Shown: in pieces, positions 6,306 through 16,241 of the stretch
Layout of the letters: each line of letters starts with the position of its first letter
Numbering within the stretch: position 1 is the stretch's first letter
Assembly: GCA_947487765.1 (NCBI GenBank)
Contig: CANKXO010000001.1
Location: 1,178,001 to 1,242,000, forward strand
Source of the DNA: an uncultured Pseudomonadales bacterium
Lineage (GTDB): Bacteria > Pseudomonadota > Gammaproteobacteria > Pseudomonadales > Cellvibrionaceae
Direction: 5' to 3'
Length of the DNA: 64,000 nt
Position numbers and translations under genes: made by a program
Notes under the pieces: model-generated
Databases searched by the model: none
What the model was told of the DNA's origin: nothing
Seen by the model: the letters and a program-made list of their open reading frames with translations, nothing else

Positions 6306-8705
6306 TTATCGGTTTTCAAGCCGATTATAATCAAGAAAACCATATTCAATAGGGCTCTCTTTATAGAGGAATTCATGAAGTTCATCGCTATATCGCCAAA
6401 AATCAGAGTGTGTGCGCCTTATGCCATACATATCGAGTAGCGCTGAGTAATCATCAGGCGTTTCTAATGACAATACTCTGTCGACAAAATTAACTACTTT
6501 ATCGCGAGAAACACGCATAAATGTATTTGGATATGCACCCACAATACCAGGTGAGACTGTTACTGTATTTTTTTCTGGTTCTAATAGTTTCTTCTCAGAA
6601 AATAAAGATGTGATATTACGGTGTGCGTTATTTTTGTTTAACGTAAAAAAATGATGTCTATTATCAGCATCAACGACCTGGATAGCCGTCATTTCCGCAA
6701 GCAAGCGGGTATTCTTTCCCTTGAAACCATTTAATCGGCTTAATTCCTCCGCTAATTCGGTATCTCTTACTGTTTCTAGAGAATACCTTTCAGATAAAGC
6801 ATTACCTAAGTGTTCAGCTAACAAGCTGTACAACTCTTCTTTAGGGTTACTTGTTGAGAAATCAATTGCTGTCTCAACCTGGCTTTCAAAATCCGGGTTA
6901 GTCAGGTATTGCATAACGTTAGGATCAGCATCCTGGTACCAATCTTTACGTTCTTTGTCTCGTGCTTCAGCAGGCAAAAACCCTAAAAATGTGCTTTCAC
7001 CATCCATTCTTAAAAAATCCATGTACAAGCGTGATAACAACTGATGGCCAATATTGCCATATACATCATAACCAGCAACCAATAAGTAATGAATTTTCTC
7101 CAATAAAGGATAGCTAATCACCCAGGCAGTTTGGGGGGGCTGTCCGATCAAACCTTTTTTTACCGAGGCGCTATCGAAATGCCTAAAAACAGTTAGTGCT
7201 GCGTTTTTATTCTTTGGTTCACTATTACCTGCATTACCATCCCAAATAAGATTTACGTCTATTTTAAGGCCACCCTCTTCACCCTTATTTTTAAAATGCT
7301 CTGCTAAAAAACGGTCTTTATCACGTAAGGCTTTTTTCTCTTTTTCTGCATAGCGTGTCCAATTAGAGAGCGGCAGATAAATATCCCCTTTAACACTGGG
7401 CAATTCCATATCCTCTGCATTCATATTAATGACTTCAGATATCTGATCATTAATTTCTAAATCGGGATTGACAAAAAAGACCCAAAAATGATCTTTAATC
7501 ACATTAACTGCAACTTGACCACGACATACCGGACCTTTGATAAAGTTCATAATCGTAAATTGCGCTTCATCCAGCATGAATTTATAACGAGATGCCAGTG
7601 GCAATTGCTTGAACGTCAGAAAAGGGTTTCCTGATTGTCTTTTTTTGTACTGAGGTAATTGCGTGACCTCATAATCACTTTCATAAAATAAAGATTGCCA
7701 CCGTTGCATACGCGCCTGATCAAGCTTATACGGTAAATGGTTTTTTATAACAACAGTCTCATACTCTGGAACAAAACGATAATAGACTCTATTTACACCT
7801 GGGGCATCATAAGGTCTACGTGTAAAGATAGTTTCTGATGGCTGGCCTGGCGGTGTCGAAGAGCGAACAAGTTTAAAAAATACTGGAGCTTGTCCCTCAT
7901 TACTATGTTCAGAAGTTGTATTATCAAAATAAATGTGGGCAAGAAACAAATGTTCATAGATATAACGATTCGCTAATTGAGCCTTCAAAGAGTCTCCATT
8001 TAAAAATATTTCCCATCGATCTATTTCCGATTGAAGCTTCGCTGTTATAGGTTTTCGGGCCGTATAACGAGCCCCCTGCTCCAGCCATGTTTTTAATGTT
8101 GATTGATCAGTATTGTTTAGACCCGGTAATGCATATGGCATACCCCATAAAGGATTATTCCTTTTATATAACCCGATGGTTTCTGGCTTTGGGCAAGTAT
8201 CGGCACGATGGTTACCAAAAGTAAAATCGGCAGGTAAAATTTTAACGTTGGGTAATGGGTGCTTTTCTTTTAAAGATAATAATTGATACATCACGCCAGC
8301 TTCCCTGTTAGCTTCAGGGGTATTTTCACGTTCATTCAATACAGGGAAGAAATCTTTTTCTCTCCACTCCTCTACTGAATGCGCATCTTCAAAAAGCCGA
8401 GTTAATTTAGCATGAGAGAATCGGCGAGCATTGTAAACGCGCTGATTACTTGCTCCTCGTTCTAAACCTTCAATAGCTGTTGTTTTATGCTGGCACGGAG
8501 CATCGTAACAACCATGACAAACAACACATCGATTATCTAGAATAGGCTTAACTGATTGCCAATAATCAATATGTTCATCAGGTAAATCTGCTATCACTCG
8601 ATTATGGGGCTTAGCCAAGCCATACTGATCATAAAGGTGTACTGCACTGAATACCGTACAACCTGCCAGAGCAATGATAATAATAGATAAATAGATACGC
8701 TTCAC
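6306..8705 (-). CDS. cti: Fatty acid cis/trans isomerase, heme c type
   Basis: A 799-residue protein, close to the 766 residues usual for Pseudomonas Cti. The N-terminus has a hydrophobic segment ending in a lipobox-like LAGC (C16), and at residues 60-71 the c-type heme motif CVVCHGCYDAPC, the signature of this family. Cti isomerises cis double bonds of membrane phospholipid fatty acids to trans in the periplasm without double-bond migration, rigidifying membranes under solvent, heat or salt stress. The start is GTG, preceded by AGGG 8 nt upstream. The signal peptidase gene follows in the same operon. The possible lipoprotein signal is an observation from sequence and would tether the enzyme to a membrane. 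Confidence 0.93.
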   Translation of the reverse strand: MKRIYLSIIIIALAGCTVFSAVHLYDQYGLAKPHNRVIADLPDEHIDYWQSVKPILDNRCVVCHGCYDAPCQHKTTAIEGLERGASNQRVYNARRFSHAKLTRLFEDAHSVEEWREKDFFPVLNERENTPEANREAGVMYQLLSLKEKHPLPNVKILPADFTFGNHRADTCPKPETIGLYKRNNPLWGMPYALPGLNNTDQSTLKTWLEQGARYTARKPITAKLQSEIDRWEIFLNGDSLKAQLANRYIYEHLFLAHIYFDNTTSEHSNEGQAPVFFKLVRSSTPPGQPSETIFTRRPYDAPGVNRVYYRFVPEYETVVIKNHLPYKLDQARMQRWQSLFYESDYEVTQLPQYKKRQSGNPFLTFKQLPLASRYKFMLDEAQFTIMNFIKGPVCRGQVAVNVIKDHFWVFFVNPDLEINDQISEVINMNAEDMELPSVKGDIYLPLSNWTRYAEKEKKALRDKDRFLAEHFKNKGEEGGLKIDVNLIWDGNAGNSEPKNKNAALTVFRHFDSASVKKGLIGQPPQTAWVISYPLLEKIHYLLVAGYDVYGNIGHQLLSRLYMDFLRMDGESTFLGFLPAEARDKERKDWYQDADPNVMQYLTNPDFESQVETAIDFSTSNPKEELYSLLAEHLGNALSERYSLETVRDTELAEELSRLNGFKGKNTRLLAEMTAIQVVDADNRHHFFTLNKNNAHRNITSLFSEKKLLEPEKNTVTVSPGIVGAYPNTFMRVSRDKVVNFVDRVLSLETPDDYSALLDMYGIRRTHSDFWRYSDELHEFLYKESPIEYGFLDYNRLENR

Positions 8706-9165
8706 TACAGTTCCCTACAACAGCATTATGTTTTATTTTCTATTTATCTTACCTTATGAATGATGATAAAAAAATTCATATCTACTATAAGAATTAACTT
8801 ATAAATAGGGCTATGGCATTACTAATTCTCATCCAACCCATTAAAAAAACAAAATTTTACGATTATGTATGAAAATCGTTCAAAAAGTATTCTCATATAC
8901 ACACAAAGTCGTATGTACAATATTTGCCATTACTTGCAAGATTTACATTAAGCAAAAGCTTTGGGCATGGATAGATTTTTGTCCTTTGAGGTTGTGGGGT
9001 TAAATAGGTTTGCTGGCTAAAAAGACGTTTAATTAGAGATAGAACGCTTTTATCTGACTTAGTAGTAAGCAGTTTAAAGGTTTAGCGAGTATAGATTTAC
9101 TGATTTTGCCCTGTTTTCATTAAATATCTTATTTCTAAATATTATAAAAAGTAGGAGATATCTGA
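8706..9165. other. 460-bp intergenic region between divergent cti and ABC transporter
   Basis: AT-rich and without a credible ORF. It must hold the promoters of cti (-) and of the binding-protein gene (+). The only element I can place firmly is the ribosome binding site AGGAG at 9153-9157, 8 nt before the ATG at 9166. No clear operator palindrome is visible. Confidence 0.5.
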
Positions 9166-10509
9166 ATGTCTAACGATAAAAAATTTACTGAACTGTCTCG
9201 CCGAGGTTTCATTAAATCATCAATTGCCGCTGCTTCTGCCGCCGCTGTTCCCACTGTTTTTGTCAGCAATGCTAATGCTTATGTCAATGCACCTAAAGGC
9301 AAAACAGTCACCCTAGGCTTTAACGTACCGCAGACAGGTGCTTATGCTGATGAAGGGGCTGATGAATTACGCGCTTATAAACTTGCTGTTAAACACCTTA
9401 ATGGCGAAGGAGATGGTGGTCTGATGAACACCATGAAACCTATGGCTCTGAAAGGTAATGGTATCCTCGGTAAAAAAGTTACTTACGCAACAGGTGATAC
9501 ACAAACCAAGTCTGATGCTGCCCGCGCTTCTGCGAAGCGAATGATCGAAAAAGACGGGGCAGTCATGATCACTGGTGGTTCATCATCAGGTGTTGCCATT
9601 GCTGTTCAATCACTCTGCCAAGAAGCCGGTGTTATCTTTATGGCTGGTCTGACCCATTCCAATGATACGACCGGTAAAGATAAGCGCCGCCATGGTTTCC
9701 GCCACTTCTTCAATACTGACATGTCTGGCTCTGCCTTAGGCCCTGTATTAGAAAGCGAATTTGGTAAAGAGCGTACCGCTTATCACTTAACCGCTGACTA
9801 CACCTGGGGTTGGTCGCAAGAAGGCTCTATTAAAGATACCACTGAGAAATTAGGCTGGAAAACCAAAGCAGCTGTCCGTACACCACTCGGTGCTGGTGAT
9901 TTCTCTCAATATATTACTCCTGTACTTAACTCTGGTGCTGATGTTCTTGTTCTTAACCACTACGGTAAAGATATGGTTAACTCTCTGACTCAGGCTGTAC
10001 AATTTGGCTTGAGAGACAAGAATGTTAACGGCAATGATTTCCAAATCGTTGTTCCTTTATTCTCTCGTTTGATGGCACAAGGTGCTGGTAAAAACATTCA
10101 AGGAATTTATGGTACAACTAACTGGAACTGGTCACTAAAAGATGCCGGTTCACAAGCCTTTGTGAAATCATTCGGTGCTGAATATGGATTCCCACCCTCT
10201 CAGGCTGCTCACACTTGTTACGTTCAAACATTGCTATATGCTAATGCGTGTGAATTAGCTGGTACATTTGATCCTTGTGGCGTTATTACTGCACTGGAAG
10301 GATTCAAATTTGATGGTATGGGTAATGGTGCTACTGAGTATCGTGCAGAAGATCATCAGTGCTTTAAAGATGTACTTGTTGTACAAGGTAATGATAAGCC
10401 TAGCTCTCAATTCGACTTACTTAAAGTGGTTAAAGAAGTACCAAGAAAACAAGTTGAATACCCTGCTTCTAAGTTGGGCGGTGAATTAGGCAGTTGTAAT
10501 AATGCATAA
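9166..10509 (+). CDS. LIV-type ABC transporter substrate-binding protein with Tat signal
   Basis: A 447-residue periplasmic binding protein of the branched-chain amino acid/amide class (Peripla_BP_6 fold). Residues about 9-38 are a twin-arginine signal (LSRRGFIKSSIAAAS... ending SNANA). The mature protein begins with TLGFNVPQTGAYADEGADE, typical of the first lobe, and has ITGGSSSGVAIAVQSLCQEAG at the ligand-cleft hinge. It delivers a ligand to the LivHMGF-type membrane complex encoded next. The ligand is not known; family members bind amino acids, urea, short amides or aromatic acids. A 178-bp gap with two stem-loops separates it from the permease gene, consistent with higher expression of the binding protein than of the rest. 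Confidence 0.85.
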   Translation: MSNDKKFTELSRRGFIKSSIAAASAAAVPTVFVSNANAYVNAPKGKTVTLGFNVPQTGAYADEGADELRAYKLAVKHLNGEGDGGLMNTMKPMALKGNGILGKKVTYATGDTQTKSDAARASAKRMIEKDGAVMITGGSSSGVAIAVQSLCQEAGVIFMAGLTHSNDTTGKDKRRHGFRHFFNTDMSGSALGPVLESEFGKERTAYHLTADYTWGWSQEGSIKDTTEKLGWKTKAAVRTPLGAGDFSQYITPVLNSGADVLVLNHYGKDMVNSLTQAVQFGLRDKNVNGNDFQIVVPLFSRLMAQGAGKNIQGIYGTTNWNWSLKDAGSQAFVKSFGAEYGFPPSQAAHTCYVQTLLYANACELAGTFDPCGVITALEGFKFDGMGNGATEYRAEDHQCFKDVLVVQGNDKPSSQFDLLKVVKEVPRKQVEYPASKLGGELGSCNNA

Positions 10510-10517
10510 ACTACTCT

Positions 10518-10535
10518 AGAAGTATTAATACTTCT
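10518..10535 (+). repeat. Perfect 18-bp palindrome after binding-protein gene
   Basis: AGAAGTATTAATACTTCT is its own reverse complement, 9 nt after the binding-protein stop. As RNA it forms a short hairpin and could act as a 3'-end stabiliser or partial terminator within the operon. Confidence 0.5.
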
Positions 10536-10583
10536 TGGCTCTAGGGCTGAGGAGTATTAACCTTATATCTTTAGTTCATTTTT

Positions 10584-10606
10584 ATATTTGAATTTCTTTC
10601 AAATAT
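10584..10606 (+). repeat. Second stem-loop in the gap before livH
   Basis: ATATTTGAA / TTCAAATAT (10584-10592, 10598-10606), a perfect 9-bp stem with a 5-nt loop. It lacks a following T run, so an attenuator or processing role is as likely as termination. Confidence 0.45.
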
Positions 10607-10687
10607 CGGATGTTTATGAGAATAATTAAATAGTCTATTCATATTGCTCATAGTAAATATTAGAAAAATAAGAAATAAGAGGTAGTT

Positions 10688-11686
10688 ATGGAAGCAGTAT
10701 TGCTACAGGTTCTCAATGGCCTGGATAAAGGCGGAGCCTATGCATTAATTGCACTTGGTCTCACCTTAGTATTTGGTACTTTAGGCGTTGTTAACTTTGC
10801 ACACGGTGCATTATTTATGCTCGGTGCTTTTGTTGCCGTCAGCGTTCAGAAAATTTTAACTATCTCCAGTAAAGTCAGAGATGAGAGCGTCACCTTTTTT
10901 GAAGCCTACAAAGAAACACCCTATCTGGAAATATGGTGGGGCGATACTGGTAGAGCAATCATTGATTACTCGGTCCCGATATCCCTTTTAATCGCTATTC
11001 CTATCATGCTGTTAATTGGCTTGTTAATGGAACGTGGATTAATTAAGTACTTTTATAAACGCGAACATGCGGACCAAATTTTGGTTACATTTGGTTTAGC
11101 GATTGTCATTCAGGAAATCATCAAAGCTAATTTTGGTGCGAACCCTATTCCTCAAGCCGCACCAGAAATCGTCGCTGGTAGTGCAGACATTGGTTCACTG
11201 TTTGGCTTCGAAGGTATCGTTTATCCTTGGTGGCGAATGATGTATTTACTCTTCTCCCTATCGATTATAGGTGGTGTCTTCGCTTTCTTGCATTTCACAA
11301 CCTTTGGTATGGTTGTTCGCGCAGGTATGCATGATCGCGAAACAGTCGGTTTGCTGGGCATTAATATACAACGCCGATTCACAATTGTATTTGGCATTGC
11401 AGCCGTAGTAGCTGGACTTGCCGGCGTTATGTATACCCCTATATTACCCCCCGATTATCATATGGGGATGGATTTCCTTGTACTGTCTTTTGTGGTCGTC
11501 GTTGTCGGCGGTATGGGTTCCTTAGGTGGTGCAGTTGCAGCTGGGTTCTTACTAGGAATTTTGCAGTCCTTCTCCTCAATGACAGAAGTCAAAGCGGTGA
11601 TACCGGGTATTGACCAGATTATTATTTATCTGATTGCTGTTGTTATTTTGTTATTTAGACCTCGTGGTCTTCTCGGTAAAGACTAG
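10688..11686 (+). CDS. LIV-type ABC transporter permease (LivH family)
   Basis: A 332-residue polytopic membrane protein with about eight hydrophobic segments. The N-terminal [38 protein letters not shown] pattern and the C-terminal [25 protein letters not shown] are characteristic of LivH. It forms half of the inner-membrane channel with the LivM-like protein encoded 11 bp downstream. Residues about 55-85 form an inserted hydrophilic loop ([17 protein letters not shown]) before the next membrane segment, longer than in E. coli LivH. Substrate unknown. Confidence 0.9.
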   Translation: MEAVLLQVLNGLDKGGAYALIALGLTLVFGTLGVVNFAHGALFMLGAFVAVSVQKILTISSKVRDESVTFFEAYKETPYLEIWWGDTGRAIIDYSVPISLLIAIPIMLLIGLLMERGLIKYFYKREHADQILVTFGLAIVIQEIIKANFGANPIPQAAPEIVAGSADIGSLFGFEGIVYPWWRMMYLLFSLSIIGGVFAFLHFTTFGMVVRAGMHDRETVGLLGINIQRRFTIVFGIAAVVAGLAGVMYTPILPPDYHMGMDFLVLSFVVVVVGGMGSLGGAVAAGFLLGILQSFSSMTEVKAVIPGIDQIIIYLIAVVILLFRPRGLLGKD

Positions 11687-11697
11687 GGGAATACATT

Positions 11698-12855
11698 ATG
11701 AAATCTATTGTGCTATCAACCAAAAAACGCGATTACACGACCTTATTGGTATTTGCTGTTATCGTATTTACAGCGCCACTATGGGGTAAAATTATTGGTG
11801 CTGGTTATCCAGATTTATTGCAAAAATTTGCTATTTTCGGTTTGTTTGCCATCGGTTATAACATTCTATTTGGGTTAACCGGTTATTTATCATTTGGTCA
11901 TGCTGCTTTTCTTGGTGTTGGCTCTTATGTCACCGTATGGTCATTTAAACTGTTAACCATGAATGCAATTCCTGCTGTATTACTAGCCATTGTATTTTCA
12001 GGTGTATTCGCCTTACTTATCGGTTTCCTAAGTTTACGACGCTCCGGTATTTATTTTTCAATCCTAACACTGGCATTTGCTCAAATGTCCTATAACCTCG
12101 CTTATTCAGTTCTAACTCCTATCACCAATGGTGAAACAGGTTTACGTGTGCTTACCAGTGACCCACGCGTTGTAGATACAGCGCTTGGCTATACCATTGA
12201 AGGTTCTCCACTAGCAACTTTGTTTGGTACAACATTAACGGGTTATCCTGGATTTTATTTTTGTGCCGTCGTGTTAGTACTTGGTTTCTGGCTCAGTCTA
12301 AAAATATTCCGTTCACCTTTCGGAATGAAATTAGTTGCCATTAAAACAAACCAAACACGTATGGAATATACAGGGTTTAATCATCGCCCTTACCTGCTTT
12401 GTGCTTTTGTGATTTCAGGTATGTACGCAGGCTTGGCCGGTGGGTTATTAGCAGTAGTTGATCCATTAGCTGGTGCAGAACGCATGCAATGGACAGCCTC
12501 TGGCGAAGTTGTATTGATGACAATATTAGGTGGTGTAGGTACATTGTTCGGCCCTATTATTGGTGCCGCTACCATTAAGTATTTTGAAAATATATTTTCT
12601 GGTATTGGTGATACTGCACTCGCTGAAATATTTTCATTCCTACCTGATGCAGTCAGCAATTTACTAATAACCATTATTTCACCCTTTGTTGGCAGTGGTT
12701 GGCATTTAACATTGGGCATATTGTTTATGCTGATTATTATTTTCTTACCGGGAGGTATGAGCCAAGGCTTTCAGAAAATTGCCGATAAGATTAAACAAAA
12801 AAATAAAAAAAGTAGTACTAGTGAAGTTAAACTAGAGAAGGATGGTATAGCATGA
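11698..12855 (+). CDS. LIV-type ABC transporter permease (LivM family)
   Basis: A 385-residue permease with ten or so hydrophobic segments. [20 protein letters not shown] and the later [22 protein letters not shown] are LivM hallmarks. It pairs with the preceding LivH-like subunit. Its last 4 bases overlap the start of the LivG-like ATPase gene (ATGA), indicating translational coupling. The C-terminus ends in a lysine-rich cytoplasmic tail ([20 protein letters not shown]). Confidence 0.9.
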   Translation: MKSIVLSTKKRDYTTLLVFAVIVFTAPLWGKIIGAGYPDLLQKFAIFGLFAIGYNILFGLTGYLSFGHAAFLGVGSYVTVWSFKLLTMNAIPAVLLAIVFSGVFALLIGFLSLRRSGIYFSILTLAFAQMSYNLAYSVLTPITNGETGLRVLTSDPRVVDTALGYTIEGSPLATLFGTTLTGYPGFYFCAVVLVLGFWLSLKIFRSPFGMKLVAIKTNQTRMEYTGFNHRPYLLCAFVISGMYAGLAGGLLAVVDPLAGAERMQWTASGEVVLMTILGGVGTLFGPIIGAATIKYFENIFSGIGDTALAEIFSFLPDAVSNLLITIISPFVGSGWHLTLGILFMLIIIFLPGGMSQGFQKIADKIKQKNKKSSTSEVKLEKDGIA

Positions 12856-13628
12856 GTACAGCACAATCTAATATTGTCCTGGATATCACTGGCGTCAATA
12901 AATCGTTTGGTGGATTACAAGCATTAAGTGATATAAATCTTCAAATCGAAGAAGGTAAAACACACGCGATTATTGGCCCAAATGGTGCCGGGAAATCTAC
13001 TCTACTCAATACCTGTATCGGCTTATTGAAAGCTGACAGCGGTACAATAAATTTTGGAGGAAATGATTTAACTCATGGGTTTCAACCTCATGACATTAAT
13101 CAAATGGGTATTTCGAGAGTTTTTCAAACACCGCAAATTTTTCCTGATCTAACAATATTACAAAATGTCATGATCCCTGCTTTTGCAAAACGCGATGGAG
13201 CCTTTAAACTGAACCTTTTTAAATCCTTGCGTGATGAAAAAGAAATTGAAGCAGAAGCGCTTCATTTATTAGAAGATTTAGCCATGGCAGATCAACGCTT
13301 TAATAATGCCGGCAGTCTTTCTAGAGGTAATAAAAGGCGGTTAGAATTAGCTATGTGTTTAATTCAACACCCCAAACTATTATTGCTCGATGAACCTACT
13401 GCAGGTATGGCTCGTCATGATACTAATCAAACGATTGATCTATTGATAAAAATTAAAGAAAGCGGTATGACTAAAGTCATTATTGAGCACGATATGCACG
13501 TTGTGTTTAGTCTCGCAGACAAAATTAGCGTACTCGCACAAGGCGCCATTATTGCCGAAGGCGAACCAGATGAAATTAAAGGTCATCCTAAAGTAAGAGA
13601 AGCCTATTTAGGGAGTGCAGAAGTATGA
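12852..13628 (+). CDS. LIV-type ABC transporter ATPase (LivG family)
   Basis: A 258-residue ABC ATPase. Walker A is GPNGAGKST, the signature is [12 protein letters not shown] (a variant seen in LivG-type subunits, in place of LSGGQ), Walker B is [11 protein letters not shown], and the H-loop is IIEHDMHVV. It hydrolyses ATP on the cytoplasmic face to drive import. It overlaps both neighbours by 4 bp. Confidence 0.92.
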   Translation: MSTAQSNIVLDITGVNKSFGGLQALSDINLQIEEGKTHAIIGPNGAGKSTLLNTCIGLLKADSGTINFGGNDLTHGFQPHDINQMGISRVFQTPQIFPDLTILQNVMIPAFAKRDGAFKLNLFKSLRDEKEIEAEALHLLEDLAMADQRFNNAGSLSRGNKRRLELAMCLIQHPKLLLLDEPTAGMARHDTNQTIDLLIKIKESGMTKVIIEHDMHVVFSLADKISVLAQGAIIAEGEPDEIKGHPKVREAYLGSAEV

Positions 13629-14338
13629 GTAACTCAGCGTACTTTTCAGTAAAAGATATCCACTCTTACTATGGAGAAAGCTATATTGTTCAAGGCATCA
13701 GCTTTGATATTAAAGAAGGAGAAATTCTTGCTCTTTTAGGTCGAAACGGCGCAGGAAAAACAACAACCTTGCGCAGTATAGCGCGCACTGCTGACCCGGA
13801 GATGAAATCTGGTGAGATTTGGATGGATGGCGATGCGTTACATGAACTGCCTTCATACAAAGCAGCACAACTTGGTGTTAGCTTAGTACCAGAAGATCGA
13901 CGCATTATCGCTGGCATGACTGTAGAAGAGTCACTGGACCTCGCTCAAATTGCTCCGCCGATTGGCTGGAGCAAAGAAAAGATATTTGAACATTTCCCTC
14001 GATTAGCCGAACGACGTGAACAAGAAGGAATCACCTTATCTGGTGGAGAGCAACAAATGTTAGCTGTTGCCCGCGCCTTGGCCCGTGACGTTAAACTGTT
14101 ACTGCTTGACGAACCTTATGAGGGCTTGGCACCAGTAATTGTTCAAGAGATCGAACGAATCCTGATGGATATTCGTGATTTGGGCATTACAACTATTATC
14201 GTTGAGCAAAATGCAGTTGCGGCCTTAAAATTAGCTGATAGAGCTGTAATTCTCGATATGGGGCAAGTAGTGTTTGATGGAAGTGCTGATGAGTTGATGG
14301 AAAATGCAGAATTGCGTGAAGAGTACCTCGCCATCTAA
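13625..14338 (+). CDS. LIV-type ABC transporter ATPase (LivF family)
   Basis: A 237-residue ABC ATPase with Walker A GRNGAGKTT, signature LSGGEQQMLAVARAL, Walker B LLLLDEPYEGLAP and switch IIVEQN, the LivF pattern. It forms the ATPase dimer with the LivG-like subunit. It is the last gene of the five-gene importer operon and is followed by a long-stem terminator at 14373-14421. Confidence 0.92.
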   Translation: MSNSAYFSVKDIHSYYGESYIVQGISFDIKEGEILALLGRNGAGKTTTLRSIARTADPEMKSGEIWMDGDALHELPSYKAAQLGVSLVPEDRRIIAGMTVEESLDLAQIAPPIGWSKEKIFEHFPRLAERREQEGITLSGGEQQMLAVARALARDVKLLLLDEPYEGLAPVIVQEIERILMDIRDLGITTIIVEQNAVAALKLADRAVILDMGQVVFDGSADELMENAELREEYLAI

Positions 14339-14372
14339 TCAACACATGTTTTATCTTTCTGCTAGTCTCCCT

Positions 14373-14429
14373 ACTCTCTATGTACTTGCCATTCAAATAT
14401 GAACACAAGTGCATAGGGAGTTTTAATTT
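14373..14429 (+). terminator. Terminator of the LIV-type transporter operon
   Basis: ACTCTCTATGTACTTG (14373-14388) pairs with CAAGTGCATAGGGAGT (14406-14421). The 16-bp RNA stem has two G-U wobble pairs and a 17-nt loop, and is followed by TTTTAATTT. Because the wobbles are G-U only in the + strand RNA, the hairpin is better on that strand. Confidence 0.75.
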
Positions 14430-14516
14430 ACCCTTCTTTGACTATAACTCCCAGAATTGATCTGCCTCGCTATACATTCTAATAACACTATTAAAATATT
14501 CAGCAAATTGTTAGCG

Positions 14517-14984
14517 CTATTTAAGAGGCTTTTTCTTCCTTATATACATTTTTTTAATCACTTTTGCGACGATTTCATTGTTTGCATCCTTAATTTCAAT
14601 TTCAAAATCTTTAAAATACTTATCTCCGTTGACAGTATTTGCTTTTATATCCTCTAGGTCTGCTTCTGTGATCATACAGTCAGCGGTGACTTTAGAAAGA
14701 CCAGGTCGAATGAAATCTATACTAGCGCCTTTATCCAGAACGCGATATGTAGGCCCTAGATTACGTAAAATCATCATGATATGGCAAGGATCAGTCATAC
14801 TGTACAAATTACCACCATACTGTAAGCCATGCAGATTTTTGTTATAAAAACGAAATGCCATGGCAACACGAATGTGTCGATAATCAGGACTGATATGCTC
14901 AAAACTGATTCCAGTAAACCATAGAGGTGGCCAAAAGTGCATAATGCGCTTCAAAGTGGTACCAGATATGGCAAAAAAATTCAT
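14517..14984 (-). CDS. DUF4442 hotdog-fold protein (thioesterase-like)
   Basis: A 155-residue protein recognisable as DUF4442, a hotdog-fold family related to acyl-CoA thioesterases. Supporting features are the N-terminal HFWPPLWFTGISFEHISPDYRHIRVAM and NLHGLQYGGNLYSMTDPCHIMMI, the central helix region of the fold. No substrate is known for the family. It is convergent with the transporter operon and divergent from the rim cluster, apparently a single-gene unit. The lysine-rich C-terminus (MYIRKKKPLK) is unremarkable. Confidence 0.75.
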   Translation of the reverse strand: MNFFAISGTTLKRIMHFWPPLWFTGISFEHISPDYRHIRVAMAFRFYNKNLHGLQYGGNLYSMTDPCHIMMILRNLGPTYRVLDKGASIDFIRPGLSKVTADCMITEADLEDIKANTVNGDKYFKDFEIEIKDANNEIVAKVIKKMYIRKKKPLK

Positions 14985-15161
14985 ATATATTTCCTGTGGG
15001 TCAAATGAATATTATCGTCACAAAGAGCTAAAAATAAGCTTTTATGTGGTTGTAACTTTCTGCGGAGTTTGAGAAAGTAGCCTTTAAAAAAATTAATTGA
15101 TACTATCAATAGATCATTATTCAATAATCATAAAATGGTTTATCGTTGGAAAATTATAACA

Positions 15162-15611
15162 ATGGATAGCTCTAACATCGACACCCCTTGTATCATCGGC
15201 TGGCGCGAATGGGTTTCCCTGCCTGAATTAGGTATTAAACGTATCAAAGTAAAGATTGACACTGGCGCACGAACATCTGCATTGCACACTGATTTTATAG
15301 AACCCTACATCGACAACGGTGTTAAACGTGTTCGCTTTGGTCTTGCTCCCAGCAAAAAGAATAAGAATTGTAAAGTGACATGCGATGTAGAAATTATTGA
15401 CGAACGCCAAGTCACCAATTCTGGCGGACAAAAAGAAACTCGTTACGTGATATCTACCCCGATAAAAGTAGGTAATATTGATAAAATCATTGAAATAACA
15501 CTAACTAAACGTGACACTATGAAATTCAAAATGTTGTTAGGCCGCACCGCACTAATGGATGACTTTTTAGTAAATACCAGTAAATCATATGTTACAGGCA
15601 AAAATATTTAA
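15162..15611 (+). CDS. rimB: RimB-like ATP-dependent zinc protease family protein (PF05618)
   Basis: About 149 residues from the ATG chosen; an upstream in-frame ATG at 15135 would add nine residues. IGWREWVSLPELGIKRIKVKIDTGARTSALHT is the signature of the RimB/RloA family, which has a retropepsin-like aspartic DTGA motif despite the 'zinc protease' name. In Pseudomonas, RimB cleaves the glutamates that RimK adds to ribosomal protein S6. rimK lies 0.6 kb downstream on the same strand, which supports that role. Neither start has a good ribosome binding site. Confidence 0.8.
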   Translation: MDSSNIDTPCIIGWREWVSLPELGIKRIKVKIDTGARTSALHTDFIEPYIDNGVKRVRFGLAPSKKNKNCKVTCDVEIIDERQVTNSGGQKETRYVISTPIKVGNIDKIIEITLTKRDTMKFKMLLGRTALMDDFLVNTSKSYVTGKNI

Positions 15612-15672
15612 TCGCTTTTTGTGTGAGTCATCGCTATTCTGTATAAAAATTTAATCTCATTACGAGGCTACT

Positions 15673-16077
15673 ATGGAACGTAAAACTATCAATGACACTA
15701 TTTCAGTTTCTGGCCAAATTAGTATAGACGATATTGCTCTATTAAAAGCGGACGGTATTAAAACAGTTATTTGTAATCGACCAGACAACGAAGACCCTGG
15801 ACAAATAGATTACGCTACAATCGAACAAGCATGTAAAGATAATGGGATAGATTTTTATTTTATGCCAGTAACATCAGGCAATGTAACGTTATCTGATGGC
15901 GATAATTTTGCTAACATTCTAGAAAATGCTTCCCAGCCTATTCATGCCTATTGCCGTTCTGGTACTCGGTGTACGACATTATGGGGATTAGCTCAACTAA
16001 AAGCAGGAACCGAAAAAAATACTATTCTCCAACAAGCTGCGCAGGCAGGTTATGATCTCTCAAAAATAATGCAGTAA
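15673..16077 (+). CDS. DUF442/BLH-type phosphatase-like protein (TIGR01244 family)
   Basis: A 134-residue protein of the beta-lactamase-hydrolase-like phosphatase family, related to tyrosine phosphatases and sometimes called sulfur transferase. The active-site P-loop is CRSGTR (Cys about residue 97) in HAYCRSGTRCTTLW. GIKTVICNRPDNEDPGQ near the N-terminus is typical of the family. Related proteins occur with sulfide/persulfide genes, but here it is placed between rimB and rimK, 61 bp after rimB. Substrate not known. Confidence 0.8.
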   Translation: MERKTINDTISVSGQISIDDIALLKADGIKTVICNRPDNEDPGQIDYATIEQACKDNGIDFYFMPVTSGNVTLSDGDNFANILENASQPIHAYCRSGTRCTTLWGLAQLKAGTEKNTILQQAAQAGYDLSKIMQ

Positions 16078-16241
16078 GTATTCATATTTTATTTAGAGGG
16101 TTAAAAACAAGAAACTATTAAATTTCTTCCCCATTTACCTTCAAAGCTCTCACTAAAAGGCAGTCAAAATAAATAATAAATCTGTTCTATTCACAACATC
16201 AAACCACTATTCAAATAACAATAGACTTAAGTAGGTATCTA

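Noticed and set aside
14457-14657. Short plus-strand ORF downstream of the transporter operon
   Set aside because: Overlaps the DUF4442 gene antisense, is AT-driven and has no SD.
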